The notes beneath the pieces were generated by a model. It ran no database searches. It was not told the DNA's origin and worked only from the letters and a program-made list of their open reading frames with translations. A program made the position numbers and the translations under genes. A stretch of DNA of 18,082 bases from Avoscillospira sp045580485. GTDB lineage: Bacteria; Bacillota; Clostridia; Oscillospirales; Oscillospiraceae. The DNA lies in contig JAZNNW010000151.1 of assembly GCA_045580485.1 (NCBI GenBank), positions 1-18,082 on the forward strand. Direction: 5' to 3'. Within the stretch, counting starts at the first letter, position 1. Each line of letters starts with the position of its first letter. Shown here piece after piece: positions 7,701 through 13,844 of the stretch.

Positions 7701-7716
7701 ACAAAATTTTTGTTTG
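7698..7716. promoter_or_regulatory. Candidate operator palindrome between ygeY and the YheO-like regulator
   Basis: CAAACAAAA (7698-7706) and TTTTGTTTG (7708-7716) form a perfect 19-base inverted repeat with one central base. It overlaps the -35 box of the ygeY promoter and lies 26 bases upstream of the regulator's -35. The position suits a site for the neighbouring YheO-like regulator, repressing the left operon and possibly affecting its own. The binding protein is inferred. AT-rich palindromes can occur by chance. Confidence 0.5.
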
Positions 7717-7741
7717 GCTGAAAAAATTTTTGAAAATCCTC

Positions 7742-7769
7742 TTGATTTCTGTGCCATCTGTGGTATGAT
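7742..7769 (+). promoter_or_regulatory. Promoter of the YheO-like regulator and PLP-enzyme genes
   Basis: The -35 TTGATT (7742-7747) and -10 TATGAT (7764-7769) are spaced by 16 bases. Together with the oppositely facing ygeY promoter this makes a compact divergent control region in the 205-base gap 7610-7814. Confidence 0.75.
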
Positions 7770-7814
7770 GAGTATGAAAACAAAAAGTTTTTTGTGCAAA
7801 ATAGGAGGTGGGAT

Positions 7815-8462
7815 ATGCTGGATCAGAAAGAAATGGATCGTCTGAAACAGTTGGCCAAGGGCATTGCGGCCCAGTTTGGCAGCTGCTGCGAAGTGGTGAT
7901 CCACGAAGTTTCGGAACGCAGCACCATACAGTCGGTGACAGCCATCGAAAACGGCCATGTCTCCGGCCGGAAGGTGGGCGACGGACCGTCTCATGCGGTT
8001 CTGGAACAGCTTGGCAAGGGTCGCAACGATTCGGCAGACCAGCTGTGCTACCTGACCAGAACCCCGGAGGGAAAACTCCTCAAGTCCTCTACGATGTATA
8101 TTCGGGATGATGAGGGAAATATCAGTGCTCTTTTTTGCATCAATTTTGATATTTCCACATTGGCTATGGCGGAGAATACCATTCATAATATGATACAGGT
8201 GGATAACACCGTCCGCAAAGAGCCGGAGCGCATCACCCTCAATGTCAACGATCTGCTGGATGATCTCATCCGACAGGCAGATGAAATGATCGGCAAGCCA
8301 GTGCCCCTGATGACAAAGGAGGATAAGATCAAAGCCATCCACTTCCTCAGCGGCAACGGTGCGCTGCTCATTACCAAATCCGGCGATAAGATCGCCAAGC
8401 ACTTCGGAATTTCCAAATACACACTTTATTCCTATTTAGACAGTAAAACGGGAGGTAACTGA
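7815..8462 (+). CDS. YheO-like PAS/HTH transcriptional regulator
   Basis: A 215-residue regulator with two parts. Residues 5-117 (FGSCCEVVIHEVSERSTIQSVTAIENGHVSGRKVG ... ALFCINFDIS in outline) resemble the PAS-like YheO domain that senses a small ligand. Residues about 150-210 form a C-terminal helix-turn-helix, with ITKSGDKIAKHFGISKYTLYSYL as the likely reading unit. The start is the ATG at 7815, placed 5 bases after AGGAGGTG (7803-7810); a GTG at 7794 would put the ribosome site inside the coding region. It is transcribed away from ygeY and its stop codon lies one base before the next ATG, so it is translationally coupled to the PLP enzyme. By position it should control both arms of this locus, probably in response to a pathway amino acid. 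Confidence 0.9.
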   Translation: MLDQKEMDRLKQLAKGIAAQFGSCCEVVIHEVSERSTIQSVTAIENGHVSGRKVGDGPSHAVLEQLGKGRNDSADQLCYLTRTPEGKLLKSSTMYIRDDEGNISALFCINFDISTLAMAENTIHNMIQVDNTVRKEPERITLNVNDLLDDLIRQADEMIGKPVPLMTKEDKIKAIHFLSGNGALLITKSGDKIAKHFGISKYTLYSYLDSKTGGN

Positions 8463-8463
8463 T

Positions 8464-9939
8464 ATGATCGATCTTCACATCCAAAAAGAGGGCCGGGCCC
8501 ACAATATTCAGAAGGCCAAGGAAAACAACATTATCATCCCCACCATTGCTCAGATGCAGAATCCTGACCTGATTCCTGAAAAGATCAAGGCAAAGCTGAG
8601 CCACACGGGTCTGTGGGATGTGGATCCTGTTAACCTGTTCCGTGTCAGCTGGCACAATGAGGCCAAGGACAGCGGCGGTCTGTTCCAGAAGATCCCCAAT
8701 TATGTGGAGATCCCCTCCAGCCTCTCCGGCGTGCCCTGCCGCATCATTGCTATGGCAGGCAAGTGGTTCCCCACGGGCTGCCACAAAGTCGGTGCCTCCT
8801 TCGGCTGTCTGGTGCCCAGACTGGTCACCGGTCAGTTTGATGCCACCTATCACCATGCAGTCTGGCCCTCCACCGGCAACTACTGCCGCGGCGGCGCATT
8901 CAACTCCAAGCTGCTGGCCTGCGATTCTGTGGCGATTCTGCCTCAGGATATGTCCAGAGAACGGTTTGAGTGGCTCCAGTCCATTGCCGGTCAAATCATT
9001 GCCACTCCCGGCTGCGAGAGCAATGTCAAGGAAATTTTTGATAAGACCTGGGAACTGAAGCAGGATCCTACCATGATGATCTTCAACCAGTTTGCCGAAA
9101 TGGGCAACCCCCTGTGGCACTACAATGTCACCGGCTACGCTCTGGCAGAGCTGTTTGAAGGCGTCAAGAAGCCCGGTCAGAACTTTGCCGGTGCCTGCTT
9201 CACCTCCGGTTCCGCCGGCACCATGTCCGCAGGCGATCTGCTGAAGGAGCGGTATCCCCATCTGAAGCTGGCGGTTGGCGAAGCCCTCCAGTGCCCCACC
9301 ATTCTGGACAACGGCTTCGGCGGTCACCGCATCGAGGGTATCGGTGATAAGCACATCCCCTGGGTACATAATGTGAAGAACACCGATATGGCCATTGCCA
9401 TTGACGATGAAGATTCTCAGAGACTGCTCCGTCTGTTTAACACAGCCGACGGTCAGAAGTATCTGAAGGAAGAACTGGGCTTCACCGACGAGCAGATTCA
9501 GAAGTTCACCTGGATGGGCATTTCCGGCATCGCCAATGTGCTCTGCTGCATCAAGATGGCAAAGTACTATGAGCTGACGGAAAACGATGTGGTGGCAACG
9601 GTCCTCACCGACTCTGCCGATATGTATAAGTCCCGTGTGACGGAACTGAACGAAATGCACGGTGCGTATTCCGTCATCGAAGCTGCCAAGGATCATGCTC
9701 TGCATATGCTGGGTCTCAAGACCGATAACCTGATCGAATTGACCTATGCTGACCGGAAGCGTGTCCACAATCTCAAGTACTACACTTGGGTGGAGCAGCA
9801 GGCTATGGATGTGGAAGATCTCAACGCTCAGTGGTATGACACCAAGGGCACCTGGGATGCCGTCCACGCACAGGCCAAGGAACTGGATGAATTGATTAAT
9901 GCCTTCAATGAAGAAGTCGGTATTCTGAAAAATCTGTAA
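8464..9939 (+). CDS. Fold-type II PLP-dependent enzyme, substrate unassigned (possible ammonia-lyase)
   Basis: A 491-residue soluble enzyme related to the tryptophan-synthase-beta/cysteine-synthase fold. The likely cofactor lysine is K108 in PTGCHKVGAS; STGNYCRGG (136-144) fits the substrate-carboxylate loop, and the glycine-rich SGSAGT (248-253) fits the phosphate cup. It is about 90-170 residues longer than ordinary cysteine synthase or YgeX, with a long N-terminal segment before the PLP lysine and a C-terminal extension after about 380. It does not read like E. coli YgeX (diaminopropionate ammonia-lyase), lacking that protein's characteristic blocks as I recall them. The 2-amino-4-oxopentanoate thiolase beta subunit (OrtB) is a possible distant relative, but no OrtA-like gene is present. 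GGAGGT (8451-8456) inside the regulator's last codons drives translation. Its place beside ygeY-ygeW suggests an elimination step on the pathway product; this is an inference. Confidence 0.85.
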   Translation: MIDLHIQKEGRAHNIQKAKENNIIIPTIAQMQNPDLIPEKIKAKLSHTGLWDVDPVNLFRVSWHNEAKDSGGLFQKIPNYVEIPSSLSGVPCRIIAMAGKWFPTGCHKVGASFGCLVPRLVTGQFDATYHHAVWPSTGNYCRGGAFNSKLLACDSVAILPQDMSRERFEWLQSIAGQIIATPGCESNVKEIFDKTWELKQDPTMMIFNQFAEMGNPLWHYNVTGYALAELFEGVKKPGQNFAGACFTSGSAGTMSAGDLLKERYPHLKLAVGEALQCPTILDNGFGGHRIEGIGDKHIPWVHNVKNTDMAIAIDDEDSQRLLRLFNTADGQKYLKEELGFTDEQIQKFTWMGISGIANVLCCIKMAKYYELTENDVVATVLTDSADMYKSRVTELNEMHGAYSVIEAAKDHALHMLGLKTDNLIELTYADRKRVHNLKYYTWVEQQAMDVEDLNAQWYDTKGTWDAVHAQAKELDELINAFNEEVGILKNL

Positions 9940-9950
9940 CAAGCACCCAA

Positions 9951-10080
9951 AAGGGGAAGGGGAGACCCCTTCAGCGTGACAAAAAAGTCTTTTTGCCCCG
10001 CTGTGCGGTTTTCTGAACTTTCTATGAAAGTTCAGAAAACCTGTTTGATTGAACGCGAAAGGGGCTTTTTGCCCCTTTCA
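9951..10080. repeat. Cluster of strong inverted repeats, candidate interspersed element
   Basis: The 218-base gap 9940-10157 holds a series of perfect hairpins: GAAGGGG/CCCCTTC (9956-9972), CAAAAA/TTTTTG (9980-9995), a 15-bp perfect stem GGTTTTCTGAACTTT / AAAGTTCAGAAAACC (10007-10041), and a 9-bp stem GAAAGGGGC / GCCCCTTTC (10057-10079) with a T5 loop. The 11-mer CTTTTTGCCCC occurs as a direct repeat at 9989-9999 and 10065-10075, bracketing the 15-bp stem. None has a clean T run after it, so these are not ordinary terminators. It may be a small non-coding mobile repeat (MITE or REP type) or an mRNA processing site. Copies elsewhere in the genome would decide. Confidence 0.55.
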
Positions 10081-10157
10081 CACTTTTCCCGCTACTCAGT
10101 CGTCATAGGCTGTTGCGGTATTCTTTGCTATCCTCAAAATTGATTGGAGGGAACATC

Positions 10158-11393
10158 ATGCGACATGTGAAATACGGAAAGTGCGTCAAGTGCGGCAAGA
10201 CCTATGAAGCCACACCGGATCTGACCAACTGCGCCTGCGGCGGTATTCTGGAGATCGTCTACGATTACGAATATATCAAGTCTGTTTTTACAAAGGAAAC
10301 CTTGAAAAACCGGGAAAACCGTACTATGTGGCGATATCGGGAGCTGCTGCCGGTGGAGGAAAATACCCCCGAACCGCCTCTGCGGGTAGGTTGGTCGCCT
10401 CTGTACGAAGCACCCCGGCTGGCAAAGGAACTGGGAATCGCCAAGCTTTATGTGAAGGATGACGGGCTCAATCCTACGGCATCTCTGAAGGACCGGGCAT
10501 CTTCCATGGCAGTTGCCAAGGCTACGGAAGCAGGTGCAAAGGTCATCGCCTGTTCTTCCACAGGCAATGCAGCATCCTCGCTGGCAGGCAATGCTGCTGC
10601 GGCAGGTATTGAAACCTACATCTTTGTGCCTTCCCGTGCGCCCAAGGGCAAGGTGGCCCAGCTGATGACCTTCGGTGCCCATGTGGTTTCCGTGCAGGGT
10701 TCCTATGAGGACACCTTTGAACTGTGCAAGGCCGCCATTGACAAGTGGGGCTGGTACAACCGCAATGCTGCCATCAATCCCTATCTGTCTGAGGGCAAAA
10801 AGACGGTTTCTCTGGAGATTATGGAGCAGCTGGACTGGCAGGTGCCGGATTATATCGCCATTTCCGTAGGAGACGGCTGCACCATCGCAGGCCTGTGGAA
10901 GGGCCTCAAAGACCTCTATGCCATCGGCTTTATCGACAAATTGCCAAAGCTCGTTTCCGCCCAGGCGGAGGGCTGCTGTCCGCTGAACAGAGCCATTGCA
11001 ACCGGTGAAGACTGGTATCCCATGGAGGAGAACACCCTTGCCGATTCCATTGCCGTTGGTGTGCCCAGAAATGCCGATAAGGCGCTGATGGCCATCCGGG
11101 AGTCTGGCGGTCTGGTGGTCAATGTCTCCGATGAAGAGATCATGGCTGCCCAGAAGCTGTTGGGCAGAACCTGCGGCGTGTTCGGTGAGCCTGCCGGTGT
11201 CACCGGTGCAGCAGGACTGAAAAAGCTCTGCGAGCAGGGTCAGATTCCTGCTGATGCCACGGTGGTCAGCGTTGTCACTGGCAACGGCCTGAAGGATGTG
11301 GCAAACGCCATCGCAGCCTGCGGCGAGCCCATCAGCCTCCCCAACGATATGGAACTGCTCCAAAAGGCATTCAAAGAGCAGGGACTGCTGTAA
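10158..11393 (+). CDS. thrC: Threonine synthase with N-terminal zinc ribbon
   Basis: A 411-residue fold-type II PLP enzyme that would convert O-phosphohomoserine to L-threonine. The N-terminus has a zinc-ribbon-like set of cysteines: C9, C12, C25 and C27 in CVKCGK and NCACGG, as in many archaeal and bacterial class threonine synthases. The PLP lysine is K111 in NPTASLKDRASS, ACSSTGNAASSLAGNAAAAG (131-150) is the substrate loop, and VGDGCTIAG holds the phosphate-binding glycines. The ATG at 10158 is chosen because GGAGG lies 7 bases before it; an upstream GTG-type start would add 15 unrelated residues. It follows the 491-residue PLP enzyme after the hairpin-rich gap, and I could not identify its own promoter. 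Because ThrC relatives often drift to other beta-elimination reactions, the pathway context leaves some doubt about the true substrate. Confidence 0.87.
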   Translation: MRHVKYGKCVKCGKTYEATPDLTNCACGGILEIVYDYEYIKSVFTKETLKNRENRTMWRYRELLPVEENTPEPPLRVGWSPLYEAPRLAKELGIAKLYVKDDGLNPTASLKDRASSMAVAKATEAGAKVIACSSTGNAASSLAGNAAAAGIETYIFVPSRAPKGKVAQLMTFGAHVVSVQGSYEDTFELCKAAIDKWGWYNRNAAINPYLSEGKKTVSLEIMEQLDWQVPDYIAISVGDGCTIAGLWKGLKDLYAIGFIDKLPKLVSAQAEGCCPLNRAIATGEDWYPMEENTLADSIAVGVPRNADKALMAIRESGGLVVNVSDEEIMAAQKLLGRTCGVFGEPAGVTGAAGLKKLCEQGQIPADATVVSVVTGNGLKDVANAIAACGEPISLPNDMELLQKAFKEQGLL

Positions 11394-11398
11394 GACAT

Positions 11399-11433
11399 AA
11401 AAAATCTCCGATCGCAAGATCGGAGATTTTTTT
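11399..11433. terminator. Bidirectional terminator between thrC and ktrA
   Basis: ATCTCCGATC (11404-11413) pairs perfectly with GATCGGAGAT (11418-11427) around a GCAA loop. It has six As before and seven Ts after, so it serves both convergent genes. The ktrA stop codon begins only five bases beyond it. Confidence 0.93.
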
Positions 11434-11437
11434 ATGC

Positions 11438-12085
11438 TCAGATATGGAAACACTTGCGGAGATCTTTGTAGGTGCCCAGCACCAGAATAGTATCTTCGCT
11501 GTCGAAGATTCGGTTGGGATCGATGGTCAGACTCAGCTCCCCTCGCCGTTTGATGCCCAAAATGTTGATGCCGTATTTTTTGCGGATGTCGATCTGCAAA
11601 ATGGATTTGCCTTCCCACTGATCCGGTACATCTACTTCGTAGATGCCGTGGTCGTCATCCAATTCAATATAGTCCATGATGTGATCGGAGGTAAATCGGA
11701 TGGCAGCCCATTTTGCCAGATCCCGTTCGGGATAGACAACCTCATCGGCACCGTTCCGCAGGAGGAACTTGGCCTGTCCATCCCGTTCGGCACGGGAGAC
11801 CACCAGTTTGGCACCCAGCTCCTTCAGCAGATAAGTGGTTTCCAGAGAGGCCTGGAAATCATTGCTGATGGTGACGATGCAGACATCAAAGTTTTTCACG
11901 CCCAGAGAAGCCAGAAATGCCTCGTTGGTGCTGTCACCGATCTGCCCACTGGTCACATAGGGCATGGCCTCATCCAGCCGTTCTTCATTATCGTCCACAG
12001 CCATGACTTCATGGCCAAGGGTGTGCAGTTCCATGGCAATGTGCTTGCCGAACCGACCGAGTCCAATCAACAAAACCGATTTCAT
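11438..12085 (-). CDS. ktrA: Potassium uptake regulatory subunit KtrA/TrkA (RCK protein)
   Basis: A 215-residue cytoplasmic gating ring subunit that binds nucleotide and opens the KtrB channel. Residues 1-125 form a Rossmann-type RCK-N domain starting MKSVLLIGLGRFGKHIA, with the GxGxxG nucleotide loop at 8-13 and the acidic strand end AVDDNEER at about 29-36. Residues about 137-215 form the RCK-C (TrkA-C) domain. Length and order match the single-RCK KtrA form rather than the double-length E. coli TrkA. The start has AAGGAGG placed about 6 bases upstream, overlapping the stop codon of the upstream channel gene, only 12 bases away. The two are therefore a tight two-gene operon. Confidence 0.95.
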   Translation of the reverse strand: MKSVLLIGLGRFGKHIAMELHTLGHEVMAVDDNEERLDEAMPYVTSGQIGDSTNEAFLASLGVKNFDVCIVTISNDFQASLETTYLLKELGAKLVVSRAERDGQAKFLLRNGADEVVYPERDLAKWAAIRFTSDHIMDYIELDDDHGIYEVDVPDQWEGKSILQIDIRKKYGINILGIKRRGELSLTIDPNRIFDSEDTILVLGTYKDLRKCFHI

Positions 12086-12097
12086 AGAAATCCTCCT

Positions 12098-13429
12098 TTA
12101 ACCCACAGTGATTTTGTCCAGAGGCAGCTTGCCCATCTGCTTTTTGGGAGACAGGGCTGCGTAAATGAGTGTCAGACCGCCAACACGGCCCATATACATG
12201 AGAACAATGAGAATGATCTTGGAAAGCAATCCAAGAGAGGGGGTAATACCAAGGGTCAGACCTACGGTCGCCACGGCAGAGGCTGTCTCATACATACAGG
12301 TCAGCAGAGGCAGACCTTCATAGAGACTGATGACCATGGCGCCGCCCACACAAAGGCTCACATACATCAAAAACAATGTGGCAGCAGCAGCGATGACATC
12401 ATGGCCGATGCGGCGGCCGAAGAACTGGGCACTGTCCCGCTTGCGGAAAACGGAAATGGCGCAGGCCACCAGAACGGCAAAGGTGGTGGTTTTCATGCCG
12501 CCTGCCGTGGAGCCGGGAGAGCCGCCGATGAGCATGAGGAAGATCATGAGCATTTTGCCCGGTTCCGACATGGCATCCAGATTTGCGGTATTAAAGCCGG
12601 CCGTTCGGGTGGTGACGGACTGGAACAAAGACGCCAGAATCCGCTCCATCATGGGCATATCCTCAAATTCAAAAAAGAAAAACAGCACTGCCGGAATGAC
12701 AATCAAAAGCCCGGAGGTGACCAGGATAACCTTGCTTTGCATACGGTATTTTCTCAGTTTGAGCCCGTGAGAGCGGATATCATCCCAAGTGAGGAAACCC
12801 AGACCTGCCACAACGATCAGACCCATGATGGTAAAATTGATGAGGGGGCTGCCGATGTAAGCTGTCAGAGAGGAGTAGGGTTCCCGGATACCAAACAGGT
12901 CGATACCGGCATTGCAGAAAGTGGAGATGGATGTGAAAACGGACATCCAGATACCTTTCCCCCAACCAAAATCCCGAATGAGAACCGGGGACAGGAGAAT
13001 TGCACCCATCAGTTCAATAACGAGGGTAGTTTTCAGCAGAAAGCCGGTAAGCTTTACCACACCGCCGGTCTGCTGGGCACCGATGTTTTCCTGCATGGCA
13101 CTTCTCTGGAACAGACCGATTTTCCGACCTGCGATCATGGCGAAGGAAGCGGCAATGGTGATGATTCCCAGACCGCCCACCTGAATCAGAAGCAAAATCA
13201 CAGCATGACCGAAATCCGACCAGTAAGAGCCCGTATCCCGAACCACCAGACCCGTGACGCATACGGAGGTGGTGGAAGTGAACAGCGTATCAATAAAGGG
13301 TGTTCGGATGCCCTCTGCGGAGCAGATGGGAAGCATCAGCACCAATGCACCCAGCAGAATCAGACCGGCAAAGCCCAGAACCACGATCTGGGGAATCTGC
13401 AGTTTGATCCTTTTGCCAAAGAGTTTCAT
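12098..13429 (-). CDS. ktrB: Potassium uptake channel subunit KtrB/TrkH family
   Basis: A 443-residue membrane protein of the four-fold-repeat K+ transporter superfamily. Four pore loops, each with a selectivity-filter glycine, can be seen: SVCVTGL (about 55-61), STFCNAGIDLF, TTRTAGFNT and ASAVATVGLTLG. It imports K+ together with KtrA, probably coupled to Na+ as in other KtrB proteins. I start it at the ATG at 13429-13427 (MKLFGKRIKLQIPQ), after AAAAGGAG with a rather long 13-base spacing. Longer frames up to 13531 are ruled out because the ATG at 13459 overlaps the promoter's -10 box. The short leader is therefore about 20 bases. The gene is divergent from the sdpR-like gene. Confidence 0.93.
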   Translation of the reverse strand: MKLFGKRIKLQIPQIVVLGFAGLILLGALVLMLPICSAEGIRTPFIDTLFTSTTSVCVTGLVVRDTGSYWSDFGHAVILLLIQVGGLGIITIAASFAMIAGRKIGLFQRSAMQENIGAQQTGGVVKLTGFLLKTTLVIELMGAILLSPVLIRDFGWGKGIWMSVFTSISTFCNAGIDLFGIREPYSSLTAYIGSPLINFTIMGLIVVAGLGFLTWDDIRSHGLKLRKYRMQSKVILVTSGLLIVIPAVLFFFFEFEDMPMMERILASLFQSVTTRTAGFNTANLDAMSEPGKMLMIFLMLIGGSPGSTAGGMKTTTFAVLVACAISVFRKRDSAQFFGRRIGHDVIAAAATLFLMYVSLCVGGAMVISLYEGLPLLTCMYETASAVATVGLTLGITPSLGLLSKIILIVLMYMGRVGGLTLIYAALSPKKQMGKLPLDKITVG

Positions 13430-13454
13430 CAGCAGTATCACGCTCCTTTTTGCT

Positions 13455-13483
13455 ATCATACCCCAAAAAACGGAAAATGTCCA
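13455..13483 (-). promoter_or_regulatory. Promoter of ktrB-ktrA
   Basis: On the minus strand, -35 TGGACA (13483-13478) and -10 TATGAT (13460-13455) are spaced by 17 bases. Transcription would begin near 13448, just upstream of the AAAAGGAG ribosome site. This promoter decides the ktrB start codon. Confidence 0.75.
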
Positions 13484-13490
13484 GCAGACC

Positions 13491-13520
13491 TTGACAAAGA
13501 GAGGAAGACTGTGATACCAT
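13491..13520 (+). promoter_or_regulatory. Promoter of the sdpR-sdpI-like genes
   Basis: A perfect -35 TTGACA (13491-13496) is followed after 18 bases by a weak -10 TACCAT (13515-13520). A better-matching TACAAT at 13520-13525 is too far from this -35, so the exact -10 is uncertain. It lies back to back with the ktrB promoter. Confidence 0.6.
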
Positions 13521-13527
13521 ACAATTA

Positions 13528-13544
13528 ACATTTAGGTTAAATGT
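13528..13544. promoter_or_regulatory. Candidate operator of the ArsR-type autorepressor
   Basis: ACATTTA (13528-13534) and TAAATGT (13538-13544) form a perfect inverted repeat around GGT. It lies just downstream of the promoter and upstream of the AAAGGAGG ribosome site. ArsR-family dimers bind such sites, and this position would block transcription. That the 13560 gene binds here is inferred. Confidence 0.55.
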
Positions 13545-13559
13545 GAAAGGAGGAAAAAT

Positions 13560-13844
13560 ATGGCACTGCAGCAAACCATGAAAGCGCTGGCAGATCCCAT
13601 CCGAAGAGAGATTCTGAATATGCTGAAGGCAGGCAGAATGTCTGCCGGTGCCATCACCGATCACTTTCCTGTGACAGCGGCATCCATCTCCCGGCATCTG
13701 TCGGTGCTGAAGGAAGCAGACCTCATTCGGGATACCCGGGAGGGGAAATTTATTTATTACGAACTGAACACCTCTGTTTTGGAAGAGATCATGCTGTGGA
13801 TCACAGCACTGAAAGGAGAAGATGACCATGCTGAAGCAACATAA
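13560..13844 (+). CDS. ArsR-family repressor, SdpR-like
   Basis: A 94-residue single-domain winged-helix repressor. ALADPIRREILNMLKAGRMSAGAI (about 9-32) is the usual ArsR entry helix pair, AASISRHLSVLKEADLI (about 40-56) the DNA-reading helix, and REGKFIYYELN (about 60-70) the wing. It has no cysteine residues, so it is unlikely to be a metal sensor; pairing with an SdpI-like gene points to the SdpR type, whose activity in B. subtilis is switched by sequestration to membrane-bound SdpI. AAAGGAGG (13546-13553) precedes the ATG. Its end overlaps the start of the SdpI-like gene, so they are translationally coupled. Confidence 0.88.
   Translation: MALQQTMKALADPIRREILNMLKAGRMSAGAITDHFPVTAASISRHLSVLKEADLIRDTREGKFIYYELNTSVLEEIMLWITALKGEDDHAEAT

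Noticed and set aside
8464..9939. Calling the 491-residue PLP enzyme YgeX (diaminopropionate ammonia-lyase)
   Set aside because: The neighbourhood suggests it, but the sequence lacks the YgeX blocks around the PLP lysine and is much longer. Only a functional analogy is offered.
8371..9942. 523-codon open frame on the minus strand opposite the PLP enzyme
   Set aside because: Same reason: no motif or ribosome site, while the plus strand has a coupled start, RBS and PLP motifs.
10134..11618. 494-codon open frame on the minus strand opposite thrC
   Set aside because: It runs through the bidirectional terminator at 11399-11433 and into ktrA, and shows no family features.
11444..13528. 694-codon open frame on the plus strand opposite ktrA and ktrB
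   Set aside because: It is antisense to two well-defined K+ transport genes, is rich in His/Gln/Asn as expected from reverse-strand reading, and crosses their promoter.
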